From assembly GCA_965219855.1 (NCBI GenBank), contig CBDCOR010000013.1:77851-141850 (forward strand): a DNA stretch of 64,000 bases, given 5' to 3'. Position 1 is the stretch's first letter. Every line of letters starts with the position of its first letter. The DNA is from CAUZIZ01 sp965219855 (GTDB taxonomy: Bacteria > Acidobacteriota > UBA6911 > RPQK01 > JAJDTT01). Made by a program: the position numbers and the translations under genes. Under the pieces are notes generated by a model that was not told the DNA's origin, did no database searches, and saw only the letters and a program-made list of their open reading frames with translations. This document shows positions 9,258 to 17,845 of this stretch, piece by piece.

Positions 9258-9608
9258 TTACCTGGAGAGTGTGGCGGCGGGAATGACACGCTCGCGAAGG
9301 AATTGGCGCAACCGGAGAATCGTGCTCAGAGGAGTCCCGATGAATTCGACGCCGACGCCGCTGACGCTTCTGCCACGAATCAGATATTCCCCGGTGTGGA
9401 TGACGTCACCGGCCAGGACGAAGTCCTGCTCTTCGTCCTCAGCACCAAAGGCAAGGCCTATACTGGTTCCAACCGGGTAGGGATTCGTGGATTCCACAAA
9501 GGCACCTACCTCCGATAGATTTAGCACCCGTCCCAGCCGTTCGATCTCATCCCAATGAAAACGGCAGACCAGATCTACATTCCACCGCTCTCTGGTATCG
9601 TCTTCCAT
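9258..9608 (-). CDS. PilZ-domain protein
   Basis: This small, single-domain protein (116 residues from the ATG at 9608; an upstream TTG at 9635 has no ribosome site) is a likely cyclic-di-GMP effector. The family signature is present: an Arg-rich start (DDTRERWNVDLVCRF, RxxxR-like) and NLSEVGAFVES, the D/NxSxxG loop. GVGVEFI completes the barrel. The first Arg cluster is slightly altered (RERWNVDLVCR), so nucleotide binding is probable but not certain. It is cytoplasmic, with no membrane segment. It is not in an operon; the next gene starts divergently 280 bases away. Confidence 0.8.
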   Translation of the reverse strand: MEDDTRERWNVDLVCRFHWDEIERLGRVLNLSEVGAFVESTNPYPVGTSIGLAFGAEDEEQDFVLAGDVIHTGEYLIRGRSVSGVGVEFIGTPLSTILRLRQFLRERVIPAATLSR

Positions 9609-9887
9609 CGGTTTCCCTATCTCCACCTCTGGCAATGAGAAGAGGTTTCTGAGATGGCCTTGTTTGGCAGGTACTGCGCGGTGAAGGGGACAGGCTCCAT
9701 ACTGTACAGCCGGAGCGCAGAAACCGTCTCAGCCGGGAACATTCCCGGTGTTCCTGGCTGCCTGTTCTCCCCAACTGTTTCGGCAGGGATCCTTACCGGC
9801 TTTAGCCGGACAGCTTGACCCGGCTCCCCTGAACCTTCTACAGTCGGTTGGATCAGCCCACGGACCTCGAACTCAGCAGGAGACGAC

Positions 9888-11489
9888 ATGCGCAATCACC
9901 CTGGTTTTCCGACCCTGATTCTTATCCTTGTCCTAGGTTTCTCTCCGACTGGCCTGGCTCAGGCACAGGAGATTCGAGAGGTCGGCACCGATTTACAGCT
10001 GTTTCTTGACGACTGGCTGGTGGAATCGACGCAGCGTACCCGTCGAGTCCTGCATCGTCCCCAGCCAAGGGAAATCGCGATCGAGCTGGATCGTCCCTGG
10101 GAAGGAAAATACTTATACGATCCCAGCGTCCTCAAAGACGGCAATCGATACCGGATGTGGTACCGCGGTGGCGGCCCTGAACGGCCGCACCTCTGGGGCT
10201 ATGCAGAAAGCACCGATGGAATCCACTGGGTCAAACCGGAGTTGGGTCTGATCGATTATCGTGGCTCCACCAAGAACAATCTCGTGTGGCCTGTGCCCGG
10301 GGTCAACTGCTCCACGCTTTCCGTTTTCATTGATAGGAATCCCGCTGCCAAACCCGAGGAGCGCTACAAGAGCATCGCGACGGGAAAGGATCGGTTGAAC
10401 ACAAACGACCGCCCGGTCATCTACGGTCTGGTCTCACCCGACGGTCTGCGCTGGCGCCTGATTCGGGACAAGCAATTGATACGGCCCCCGGCTGATGATG
10501 CAGGTCTGGATTCACACAACCTCTGCCTCTGGGATGATGCCCGCCAGCAGTACGCGATCTACGCAAGGGGTTGGCACCGTCGGGGCGGACGCCCTCCGGA
10601 AGCCAAAATACTCAAGAAAGAGCTCGATCAGATCACAGTGCAGATGCCTTCGGGAGAGGTAGTACCGGTGCCCAGGATACGAGACATCCGTCGCTTCACG
10701 TCTCCCGATTTCATCAATTGGTCCGAACCTGAATACATCCAATACCAGGTGGATCCCACCAACCACCTCTACAAGAACTCGGCCATCCCCTACTTTCGGC
10801 GTCCCGATCACATCCTGATGTTCTCAAAACGATTCCTCCCGGACCGTGTCTTCGACCCCGATTGGCCCGAACTCTATTGGGACCCGTCACCTAATTGGCC
10901 GGATTGCTCGGAGGTGACGGTACCCGGCACCACCCAGATCTATGGCTGCGGAGGTCTCTCCGATATTCTCTTCATGTTCAGCCGGGACGGACTTCACTTT
11001 CGTCGCTTTCGGGAGGCCTTCATCCGCCCTGGACTCGACCGTTTGAATTGGCATGGAAGGGCTATCGAAGTCGGACCCTCGCTAGTTCCGACTGGAGAGG
11101 GAGAGATGTCTCTCTACCATGTGGAGCACTACGGCACGCCCTCCGTTCAGATCCGTCGAGTTGCTTTGCGTACCGATGGGTTCGTTTCTCTTCAGGCGGA
11201 CTACGAAGGTGGAACGGTCACGACGCGCCCCTTCAACTTCTCCGGGGCCAAGCTGCGATTCAACTATTCAACTTCGGCGGCGGGAAGTATTCGGGTGGAG
11301 GTTCAAGACGTCTCTGGAAACGCGCTGCCGGGGTTCGGTCTGGAGGACTGTCCCATCATCTTTGGCGATGAATTGGAGAGAATCGTTACCTGGAAGAGCG
11401 GATCGGATCTAACACGCCTGGCTGGGCAGAGTATCAGGTTGAAGTTGGAGATCAAAGATGGAGACCTGTTCTCGATGCGATTTCAGTAG
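9888..11489 (+). CDS. Secreted beta-propeller glycosidase-like protein
   Basis: The ATG at 9888 follows a good ribosome site (GCAGGAG). A signal peptide (LILILVLGFSPTGLAQAQE) is followed by repeats of the type YxMWYRG, YAESxDGIHW, GLVSPDGLRW and DxxxWSEPEY, characteristic of five-bladed propeller glycosidase-like proteins (GH43/GH32 clan and related uncharacterised families). A C-terminal beta-sandwich of about 120 residues (FVSLQADYEGG ... RLKLEIKDGDLFSMRF) is of the kind that accompanies these propellers. It is probably exported and acts on polysaccharide, though no catalytic residues can be assigned. It is the intact paralogue of the truncated gene at 2149. Its stop is followed in frame by a second TAG that begins the palindrome at 11499. 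Confidence 0.75.
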   Translation: MRNHPGFPTLILILVLGFSPTGLAQAQEIREVGTDLQLFLDDWLVESTQRTRRVLHRPQPREIAIELDRPWEGKYLYDPSVLKDGNRYRMWYRGGGPERPHLWGYAESTDGIHWVKPELGLIDYRGSTKNNLVWPVPGVNCSTLSVFIDRNPAAKPEERYKSIATGKDRLNTNDRPVIYGLVSPDGLRWRLIRDKQLIRPPADDAGLDSHNLCLWDDARQQYAIYARGWHRRGGRPPEAKILKKELDQITVQMPSGEVVPVPRIRDIRRFTSPDFINWSEPEYIQYQVDPTNHLYKNSAIPYFRRPDHILMFSKRFLPDRVFDPDWPELYWDPSPNWPDCSEVTVPGTTQIYGCGGLSDILFMFSRDGLHFRRFREAFIRPGLDRLNWHGRAIEVGPSLVPTGEGEMSLYHVEHYGTPSVQIRRVALRTDGFVSLQADYEGGTVTTRPFNFSGAKLRFNYSTSAAGSIRVEVQDVSGNALPGFGLEDCPIIFGDELERIVTWKSGSDLTRLAGQSIRLKLEIKDGDLFSMRFQ

Positions 11490-11498
11490 TTGACTGTC

Positions 11499-11693
11499 TA
11501 GCCCGCATTTCTCATCGCTGGTCTACTGCGACGCCGCAATCATCCGCCCTGGCTGTGTTATGCTCGGTCGGCCTCCTCGACGTACTGTACAAGTACGACT
11601 GCGGCGGCTAGCCACGAGTGGTCTCGGTCGCAAGCCTTGCCAGGACGGCCCTTGCGGCGCCTCGCTACGACAAGCGATGAGAAATCCGCGCTA
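11499..11693. repeat. Long palindromic element between convergent genes
   Basis: The left arm begins TAGCCCGCATTTCTCATCG, and the complement of the right arm begins TAGCGCGGATTTCTCATCG. The arms match imperfectly over about 55 bases, through GCGCCGCAA and CCTGGC. The 195-bp element fills the gap between the glycosidase-like gene and the racemase-like gene on the opposite strand. Its right end (CTA, read TAG) is the racemase stop codon. It could act as a two-way transcription terminator or be a MITE-like element. Confidence 0.75.
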
Positions 11694-12446
11694 GGATACT
11701 TTGGCGCCGGAAAAGAGGCTCCCTCGACCCGACAGAATCCGGGGCACGCCCAGGAGCCGGAGTGCTTCCCAGGAAGTGACCTGGTTGGCGCAGAGAACGG
11801 GCTTTCCCAAACCAGCCTCCATTTCATCCAGGTGAGATCCCAGCCGCTGCCCGGTGCAGCCCACGAAGACCGCATCCGCGTCGGGTTTGTCGGCAGACTC
11901 CGCCAATTGTCGAATCTCATTCGGATCTACGATCCCGTGGCCATCCTTCAATCCCAGAGCCAGACTCTTCAGCACCCGAACTCCGTGAGCCTCGATGAAC
12001 TCGACGAACTTCTCTTCCACGTCGGGCATGTAAGGACTGGCAAGAACCACGCTCTTGATGCCCAGGTTTTCGAAAGCCCGGATCATGGCAGTGCTAGTTG
12101 TCACCGCAGGCTTTCCGGTCGCGGCTTCGACTCGCCGGGAGATATCCAGGTCGCCTCCGACTCCCCGAACGAAGCTGATGGTGGTGCAGTAGTAGGCGAA
12201 ACAGCTGGGAGCATAGCGGAGTAGTCGGCGCGCCGACTCTTCAATATCTCCATTCTCAGCAAGCTGGATTCCGGCTTCTAGCGCTGCGTCCCAAGGGGGA
12301 ATCGGGGTAGCACTCGAGATCAATTCGACGTTCTCCGGGAGATAGCTGCGAAAGTCGTCGACGACTGCCTGTGCATCGAGGTCAACCCACATGTCGTCCG
12401 GGTAGATCGCTCCCAGTCTGGGGGCACCGTTAGGGTGGTTGGTCAC
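11691..12446 (-). CDS. Asp/Glu racemase superfamily enzyme (maleate isomerase / arylmalonate decarboxylase-like)
   Basis: This 251-residue cytoplasmic enzyme has two catalytic-type cysteines: C87 in AYYCTTISFV and C197 in VFVGCTGQRL. The second matches the GCT motif of maleate cis-trans isomerases and arylmalonate decarboxylases. The N-terminal RLGAIYPDD and the nucleotide-free Rossmann-like repeats fit the family and its usual length of about 250. Both cysteines are present, favouring isomerase or racemase chemistry over decarboxylation, but the substrate is unknown. Neighbours (an enolase-superfamily enzyme and an NRAMP-like transporter, all on the minus strand) suggest small-acid metabolism. 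The stop codon is formed by the edge of the palindrome at 11499-11693. Confidence 0.8.
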   Translation of the reverse strand: MTNHPNGAPRLGAIYPDDMWVDLDAQAVVDDFRSYLPENVELISSATPIPPWDAALEAGIQLAENGDIEESARRLLRYAPSCFAYYCTTISFVRGVGGDLDISRRVEAATGKPAVTTSTAMIRAFENLGIKSVVLASPYMPDVEEKFVEFIEAHGVRVLKSLALGLKDGHGIVDPNEIRQLAESADKPDADAVFVGCTGQRLGSHLDEMEAGLGKPVLCANQVTSWEALRLLGVPRILSGRGSLFSGAKVS

Positions 12447-12605
12447 GATTGGTTCCTTCGGTTACAGAGTTCAGGTTCGCAGGTTCCAGGTTCCAGGTTT
12501 CGGGTTGCAAGTTAGAAAAGATGGAGGTGCTGTTGGTGCGATAGGTTGTTCTTTTGTCCGCTCTCTCCGCGGAACCTGGCTCCATCGTCCGGGTGAAGGA
12601 CCATC

Positions 12606-12640
12606 TGCTCACTGCTCACTGCTCACTGCTCACTGCTCAC
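12606..12640. repeat. Short tandem repeat, five copies of TGCTCAC
   Basis: Five head-to-tail copies of the 7-mer TGCTCAC lie just beyond the stop of the ABC ATPase gene. Upstream, around 12470-12510, are further short direct repeats (GGTTCCA, GGTTTC). No coding role is apparent. Tracts like this often vary in length between strains. Confidence 0.85.
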
Positions 12641-12647
12641 AAAAAGC

Positions 12648-13373
12648 CTACCACTTAAGGTCCCTGGGCTGTTTCTTTTCCCCATTTTGAACGACGTCGG
12701 CGATCAAGCCGTTGCTCAGGTAGAGCACTCTGTCGGCCATGGCGGCGATGTCGGCGTTGTGGGTGATCACCACCGTGGTCGTGCCCAGTTCTCGATTGGC
12801 ACGCTCCAACGCTTCCAGGACCACGATGCCGGTGGATGAGTCGAGGGCTCCGGTGGGTTCGTCACAGAGTAGAACCGAAGGATTCTTTGCAACGGCCCGG
12901 GCGATCGCCACTCGCTGCTGCTGTCCTCCGGAAAGCTGGGCTGGAAAGTTATGAAGCCGGTCCCCCAGGTCTACCAGCTCCAGTGCCTCGGACGGCTTCA
13001 TTGGATTGCGGGCGATCTCGGTGACGGCGGCCACGTTCTCGATCGCGGTAAGGCTGGGAATCAGATTGTAGAACTGGAACACGAAACCGACGTGAAAACG
13101 GCGATACTCCGTCAGCTCCCTGTCGGTGGCCTTGGTGAGCTCAATGTCGTGGTAGCTCACGCTTCCGTCTGACGCCGTATCCAGCCCACCGAGGATATTA
13201 AGGAGGGTTGACTTGCCACTTCCAGAGGGTCCCAGAAGAACCACCAGCTCGCCAGAGTAGAGATCCAGATCCACACCTCGGAGCGCGTGAACTCTGACTT
13301 CGCCCATCGCATAGACCTTTGTCAGTCCTCGGGCACGGAAAACGGTTTCGGAGGCTGTGGTTGGTATCTGCAT
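12648..13373 (-). CDS. ABC transporter ATP-binding protein, LolD/MacB type
   Basis: This 241-residue nucleotide-binding subunit of the LolD/MacB/FtsE group probably drives lipoprotein or peptide export. It has Walker A GPSGSGKSTLL, the Q-loop FVFQFYNLIPSLTA, signature LSGGQQQRVAIARA, Walker B VLLCDEPTGALD and the H-loop ITHN. I chose the ATG at 13373. The upstream GTG at 13415 lies inside a MITE-like insertion (13391-13572), so its extra residues are not native. No permease gene is adjacent, so the ATPase is orphaned here or works with a permease elsewhere. The insertion has also displaced its original upstream region. Confidence 0.9.
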   Translation of the reverse strand: MQIPTTASETVFRARGLTKVYAMGEVRVHALRGVDLDLYSGELVVLLGPSGSGKSTLLNILGGLDTASDGSVSYHDIELTKATDRELTEYRRFHVGFVFQFYNLIPSLTAIENVAAVTEIARNPMKPSEALELVDLGDRLHNFPAQLSGGQQQRVAIARAVAKNPSVLLCDEPTGALDSSTGIVVLEALERANRELGTTTVVITHNADIAAMADRVLYLSNGLIADVVQNGEKKQPRDLKW

Positions 13374-13390
13374 AGGCGCGTCCGCGGCTA

Positions 13391-13572
13391 AGGGCTCGTT
13401 CAAAAATAACTTCACATTCTAGCATGCCAGATTCACACCATCTTCGGCCGCTCCTCAATCGCGAAATCCTCAACGTAGGCTGGGCTACGCCTGCGGTTTC
13501 GCTCCATCGCTCGCGACCAAATCTGGCCCAAATCTGAGCGCCAACTCTGCGAAGTTATTCTTGAACGAACCC
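13391..13572. repeat. MITE-like element with 22-bp inverted ends
   Basis: The left end AGGGCTCGTTCAAAAATAAC and the complement of the right end (AGGGTTCGTTCAAGAATAAC) match with two differences and continue into CTTC. TA dinucleotides lie on both sides (13389-13390 and 13573-13574), as expected for IS630/Tc1-type targets. It is about 182 bp with no ORF. It contains a hairpin (GTAGGCTGGGCTACG), overlaps the annotated upstream start of the ABC gene, and ends at the enolase-superfamily stop codon. Confidence 0.75.
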
Positions 13573-14945
13573 TAATCGAAACTCCTTCCGATCCGCTCCC
13601 ACTGATAACCGAGTCCCGGCCCTCGAATAGTGTTCGTCTCTATCCGGCCGGAGGCCAGCCTGTATGCTTGAGGGTGCACCGTTCGTTCGGGCTCGCTCGC
13701 TCCAGGAAAAAACTGACGACCGTTGGCTTCAACCCCCCGGATGGTCCCGAGACGTCCTGCCAGCCCCGCAGAGTGGAGCAGAGCGATCCCCGGGTTGGTC
13801 AGGTCCTGGACGGCAAAGGGAATCCCTGAGGCGCTGGCTTTCGCCGCTATGACCAGTTCCGCCGATTGGCATTTGCAGGTCTTCAGGGCTACACCGCTGT
13901 AACCGAGCTCCAAGGCAAGCTCGAAGTCCTCCAGCGAAGTCAAAGCTTCGTCGATAATCACCGGCTTCAGGCTCGCCAGCTCCCGAACGTCCAACCGGCG
14001 GCGCCGCAGATCGCGCTCGCAGGGCTGTTCCACGTAAAGGACGGACCGGAAGGCTCCGGGATCCTGCCGCTTCAGGTTCCTGAGCAGCTCCACCATGTAG
14101 TCTGGCGACTCGCACATCTCGTTGGTGTCCGCGCTGATCCACAAGTCCTCGATTCCCAGCCGCCGATGCTCTTCTCTCGCCACCTTTATGACGTCGAGCA
14201 GCCGTCGAAGATCCCAGTCCAGATCGGTCCCCTGCAGCTTGACCTTCAGGCATTGCAGCCCGTCATAGCGGATCCAGTGGTCCAGGGAGACCGGAAGACC
14301 GTCATCTGGATCCTCCGAGCTCAGCTCGGACTCGGAGAGCTTGTCGAATCCACCAACCAGGTGGAAGGCCTCGACCGACTCCGGAAGCGGAGACAGAAAA
14401 TCGCGGATGAACCGTCCCTTGAACGCGGGGCCCAGCTGGGCGGAAAGATCCTGATCCATATGCTCAGGTCCGTAGCCGTCGTAGGTGTCGATCCCCGCCG
14501 CGTGACCAAAGGCGTCATGGACGGCGGCATCGGCGGGCGAGGCACAAATGAGGGCGTTGAGCCGGGGCATCATTTCGGCTGCTCCCTGCTCGGCGCAGAT
14601 ACTTCGTGCCATCGGCTCGAGCTCGGACTCCAGCCGCCAGAACAGGTCGACAGGATGGGCAAACCCCTCAGACTCGGACAATTGGCGACACCAGGCCGAT
14701 ACCAACTGGCGCATCAGCTCCTCCCGCTGATCATGCGTTACTCGAGCTGAGGGCCAACCCCAGACGTCAGCCAGCAGGATAGCTCCCCAGCCCTCGGCAA
14801 CCCGGCCGCGCAGGTTCTCTACGGTTACTCGGACATGGCAGAAGCAGGCCTGATGGAGGACCACTCCACCGAACTTCAAGGGGGTGCGGGCCTCTACATT
14901 CGTAAAGTGGGGTTGCGCCTCCAGGATGCGAACATCGGTGTCCAT
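13572..14945 (-). CDS. Enolase-superfamily enzyme (mandelate racemase / muconate lactonizing type)
   Basis: This 457-residue protein has the capping domain at the N-terminus and the modified TIM barrel behind it. Active-site elements are visible: CLKVKLQG (KxK base), ISADTNE (first metal Asp), VEQP (metal Glu), VIIDEAL (metal Asp/Glu) and ALKTCKC (lysine on the opposite face). It is therefore likely to abstract an alpha-proton from a carboxylate, as a racemase, cycloisomerase or sugar-acid dehydratase. It is longer than usual (about 370-400) because of an insertion near residues 95-200. It lies 25 bases from the NRAMP-like gene on the same strand, probably as an operon. The TAG stop coincides with the edge of the MITE-like element. 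Confidence 0.85.
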   Translation of the reverse strand: MDTDVRILEAQPHFTNVEARTPLKFGGVVLHQACFCHVRVTVENLRGRVAEGWGAILLADVWGWPSARVTHDQREELMRQLVSAWCRQLSESEGFAHPVDLFWRLESELEPMARSICAEQGAAEMMPRLNALICASPADAAVHDAFGHAAGIDTYDGYGPEHMDQDLSAQLGPAFKGRFIRDFLSPLPESVEAFHLVGGFDKLSESELSSEDPDDGLPVSLDHWIRYDGLQCLKVKLQGTDLDWDLRRLLDVIKVAREEHRRLGIEDLWISADTNEMCESPDYMVELLRNLKRQDPGAFRSVLYVEQPCERDLRRRRLDVRELASLKPVIIDEALTSLEDFELALELGYSGVALKTCKCQSAELVIAAKASASGIPFAVQDLTNPGIALLHSAGLAGRLGTIRGVEANGRQFFPGASEPERTVHPQAYRLASGRIETNTIRGPGLGYQWERIGRSFD

Positions 14946-14970
14946 GGGCTTCTGGGGTCGACAGCTCAGC

Positions 14971-16302
14971 TCAACTGCCGAAAAGGTCCATCACTGCCGG
15001 CCTGACCTTGAGGGCCGTCATCAAGGCGATTCCCAGCAACACAGCCGCTCCCAGGAGGACGAATCCCTTGCTGGCGGTGGATAGAGGGTGTCCTGGCATC
15101 GAGCTCCCATCGAACAGAACTACTACCATGGCAATGACTCCGAAGGGCACCGCGAGTATCGAAAGCGCCTGAGCCAGTGCAATCGCTCGTATCTCGATCT
15201 GTCCTTTCTCCTTGGGTTTGGTGATTGACCGTGGAGCGTCCCCTTCCCTGACCGAGCTTGCGGAACGCTCTGCGGCGACTATCCCAGTCGAGCTGTCGGA
15301 GTGGATGATCGCCATTGCAGTTGTCATGCCGATCAGCAGCACCAGGGTGGCGAAGATCCGGGTTGGTAGGGAGTTCAACTGCCCTCCTAGACCAAGACCG
15401 TCGTTGATCAGGACGCCTCCGACGAAAGCATTGGTGATAAAGCTGGAAAAGGCCGCGGCCCAGAAACCAACACAGAAGACCAGTTTGGCGTAGGGTCCGA
15501 ATACGCCTTCCAGTTGGCTGGCCATTGCGGTCGCGCTGTCGATGGGCCGGTCCGGGTAGAGCACCGTCGCTGCGGTCATCATGATAACGCAGCCAATCCC
15601 CGTATACATGACGGCGGCCAAGACTGTATCAGTGATTCCACTGTTGAGATCGGCCGTGCTCCAGCCCTTCGCCTTCACGAGATAGGCCTGGAAGAAGGCA
15701 GCAACTATGACGAAGGTGGTCGCCACCAGACCTCCCAGTGTCAACCAGTCCACGCCCCCTGGAATTGATGGCACGAAAGCGCCTCTCGCCGCATCAGCCA
15801 GGCTCGGTCCGGCCCAGCCAAGATTGAGAACGAAGGCGAGTGCCATCAAAACCAGGAAGGAGGTCATCAGCTTCTCCAGGAACCGATAGATATTCCTGAA
15901 TGCGAAGAGAAAGGCCACGGAGAGTCCCGTAAAGAACAAGGGCCAGAGCAGCTTCGGCGCTCCCTCCCAGATTGTCGACGTCGCCGCGGTAACACCCAGG
16001 TTGTTGCCAAATTGGAAGGTCGCGTTCACGGAGGCCAAAGAGAGACCGCAAAGAACGGCGACCCAGCGACCCAGCTTGAGACGTACTTGTTCCAGGAAGG
16101 TGTGGGGAGAATGGATGCCGAAGTGCATGAAGAGAGCAATGAAACCGGCCATCAGCGCCCCTGACAGGAGCGCCAACCAGAGCATCGAATATCCATACAG
16201 TGCTCCGGTGCGAGACATCAGCGTCACGCTCCCGGGACCGATGATGCAGGCTCCGACGATGAAGGCTGGTCCGATCCGTTGCAGCAGGCCGTTCGTTGGC
16301 AT
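14971..16302 (-). CDS. NRAMP-related metal/proton transporter, divergent
   Basis: This 443-residue protein has about eleven hydrophobic helices and the NRAMP fold pattern. The first helix reads GPAFIVGACIIGPGSVT, where the canonical metal-binding motif DPGN of NRAMP helix 1 is replaced by GPGS. Helix 6 lacks the MPH motif (it reads FFQAYLVKAKG). The protein is therefore an NRAMP-superfamily member whose substrate is probably not Mn2+/Fe2+ by the standard mechanism. A small-molecule substrate is possible given the enolase-superfamily gene 25 bases downstream. A long soluble insert of about 30 residues (around 340-370, SASSVREGDAPRSITKPKE) separates late helices. Confidence 0.75.
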   Translation of the reverse strand: MPTNGLLQRIGPAFIVGACIIGPGSVTLMSRTGALYGYSMLWLALLSGALMAGFIALFMHFGIHSPHTFLEQVRLKLGRWVAVLCGLSLASVNATFQFGNNLGVTAATSTIWEGAPKLLWPLFFTGLSVAFLFAFRNIYRFLEKLMTSFLVLMALAFVLNLGWAGPSLADAARGAFVPSIPGGVDWLTLGGLVATTFVIVAAFFQAYLVKAKGWSTADLNSGITDTVLAAVMYTGIGCVIMMTAATVLYPDRPIDSATAMASQLEGVFGPYAKLVFCVGFWAAAFSSFITNAFVGGVLINDGLGLGGQLNSLPTRIFATLVLLIGMTTAMAIIHSDSSTGIVAAERSASSVREGDAPRSITKPKEKGQIEIRAIALAQALSILAVPFGVIAMVVVLFDGSSMPGHPLSTASKGFVLLGAAVLLGIALMTALKVRPAVMDLFGS

Positions 16303-16364
16303 GGGCGTCAGGGTGGCAGGTTACAGGTTGCAGGCTAGGGGTTGCAAGAAAGAAGGGTGGTTTC

Positions 16365-16444
16365 GTAGCTTTGGCCTCCAGGCCGAAGTCTTCTTCCTTC
16401 GCGCCCTTATCTCGAAAGGACGGCGGCCTGGAGGCCACTGCTAC
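16365..16444 (+). repeat. Palindromic repeat R2, copy 2
   Basis: This is a complete 80-bp copy from GTAGC to GCTAC, with the conserved GGCCTCCAGGCCGAAGTC and GGCGGCCTGGAGGCC arms. It lies in the divergent gap between the NRAMP-like gene and the sulfatase. Just before it (16310-16345) is a short GGTTACAGGTTGCAGG simple repeat similar to the one near 12480. Confidence 0.85.
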
Positions 16445-16495
16445 TTCACCGCCTCGATTGACCCTGCAACGGTGTCAAAATACAATTTGCCTGGA

Positions 16496-17845
16496 ATGAG
16501 TGGAAGCTACTCCTTCTCGGTCCCGTTGATTGCTTCCCTGGCCCTGAGCTGGGCTTGCCGGGTGCAGCCGGAGCCGGTCGCAAATGTTGAACCCCCGAAC
16601 ATCTTGCTGATTCTTGCCGACGACGTCGGCCGCGAGGTGCTGGGTTCCTATGGCGGGACTTCCTATGAGACGCCCCACCTGGACGATCTCGCGACCAGCG
16701 GAATGCGTTTCGATCACTCCTACAGCATGCCGGTTTGCCATCCCTCTCGCATCAGCCTACTGACAGGACGTTATCCCTTCCAGGTCGACAACCCTGAGTG
16801 GGGCACCTTTCCTCGTACCTCAGAGACACAGACAGTAGCTCATTCCTTGAGGAATGCCGGATATGCCACCGCTATCTCGGGGAAATGGCAGCTGACCCTG
16901 CTCAAGGACGATCTTGACCATCCCCATCGGCTTGGCTTTGACGAATACTGCCTGTTTGGATGGCATGAGGGTCCCCGATACTATCGGCCCTTGATCTATC
17001 AGAACGGTCGGCGACGGGGCGACGTTGCCGATCGCTATGGACCAGAGGTCTATACCGACTTCCTGATCGACTTCATCGGGAGGAACCGCGATCGGCGATT
17101 CTTCGCCTTTTACTCGATGGCTCTTTGTCATGATGTCACCGACGATCTGGAGGCCCCGGTGCCGTTCGGTCCCAGGGGACGCTATGACAGCTACGCAGAA
17201 ATGGTGGCGGCCATGGACGAGCAGATAGGACGCCTGGTCGCGGCTGTGAATGAGTTGGGGCTCCGGGAGAAGACGCTGATCCTGTTCACCACCGACAACG
17301 GGACGGCGAAGCGGTCCATCATCACCGCAGAGGGTGGAAAGCTGATTCGAGAAGACGTCGTAAGTCGTCTGGGAGAGGTTCTGGTGCCGGGCGGGAAGAC
17401 GGAGCTGACCGATGGGGGTACCCGCGTTCCCACCATTGCAAGCCGGCGGGGAACCCTAGAGGAAGGCACGCTGCTGGGAGATCTGATCGATTTCAGCGAC
17501 TTCTTCCCTACGCTGGCGGAGATCGGTGGAGCCGAACTTCCGTCCGGCGTCTCCCTGCCTGGCAAGAGCTTCGCCCCGGGACTCCGAGGCGAACCAGGAG
17601 CCGGCCGAGATTGGGTCTTCTCCGAGCACAAGGGGGAGAGCTGGGTTCGAAGCCACGACTGGAAGCTCTACCGCGACGGGCGGCTTTTCCACATGGCCTC
17701 CGACAGCCGGGAGCAGCGACCGGTCGAGGCAGAGGGTCCGACAGGGGCTGTCGAGGCCAGACAGGCCTTGGAGTCAGTGCTGCAGGATCTTTTCGGAAGC
17801 CAGTCCGCGGCGGCCGACTCCTCACCGATCAGTGCTTCGCATTGA
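16496..17845 (+). CDS. Sulfatase (formylglycine type), probable lipoprotein
   Basis: I chose the ATG at 16496. It gives 449 residues beginning with a short hydrophobic leader ending SWAC (an imperfect lipobox, C21); longer upstream frames run through repeats. The catalytic motif CHPSR at residues 81-85 is the C-x-P-S-R site that is converted to formylglycine, followed by LLTGRYP. Metal ligands D42-D43 (ILADDVG) and the later TTDNGT match the family, as do the SGKWQL histidine-replacing segment and KLYRDGR near the end. It probably hydrolyses sulfate esters of polysaccharides at the cell surface. It overlaps the convergent beta-helix gene by 17 bases. Confidence 0.9.
   Translation: MSGSYSFSVPLIASLALSWACRVQPEPVANVEPPNILLILADDVGREVLGSYGGTSYETPHLDDLATSGMRFDHSYSMPVCHPSRISLLTGRYPFQVDNPEWGTFPRTSETQTVAHSLRNAGYATAISGKWQLTLLKDDLDHPHRLGFDEYCLFGWHEGPRYYRPLIYQNGRRRGDVADRYGPEVYTDFLIDFIGRNRDRRFFAFYSMALCHDVTDDLEAPVPFGPRGRYDSYAEMVAAMDEQIGRLVAAVNELGLREKTLILFTTDNGTAKRSIITAEGGKLIREDVVSRLGEVLVPGGKTELTDGGTRVPTIASRRGTLEEGTLLGDLIDFSDFFPTLAEIGGAELPSGVSLPGKSFAPGLRGEPGAGRDWVFSEHKGESWVRSHDWKLYRDGRLFHMASDSREQRPVEAEGPTGAVEARQALESVLQDLFGSQSAAADSSPISASH

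Noticed and set aside
12606..12640. TGCTCAC tandem repeat considered as a CRISPR array
   Set aside because: The units are contiguous 7-mers with no spacers, and no cas gene is in the window.
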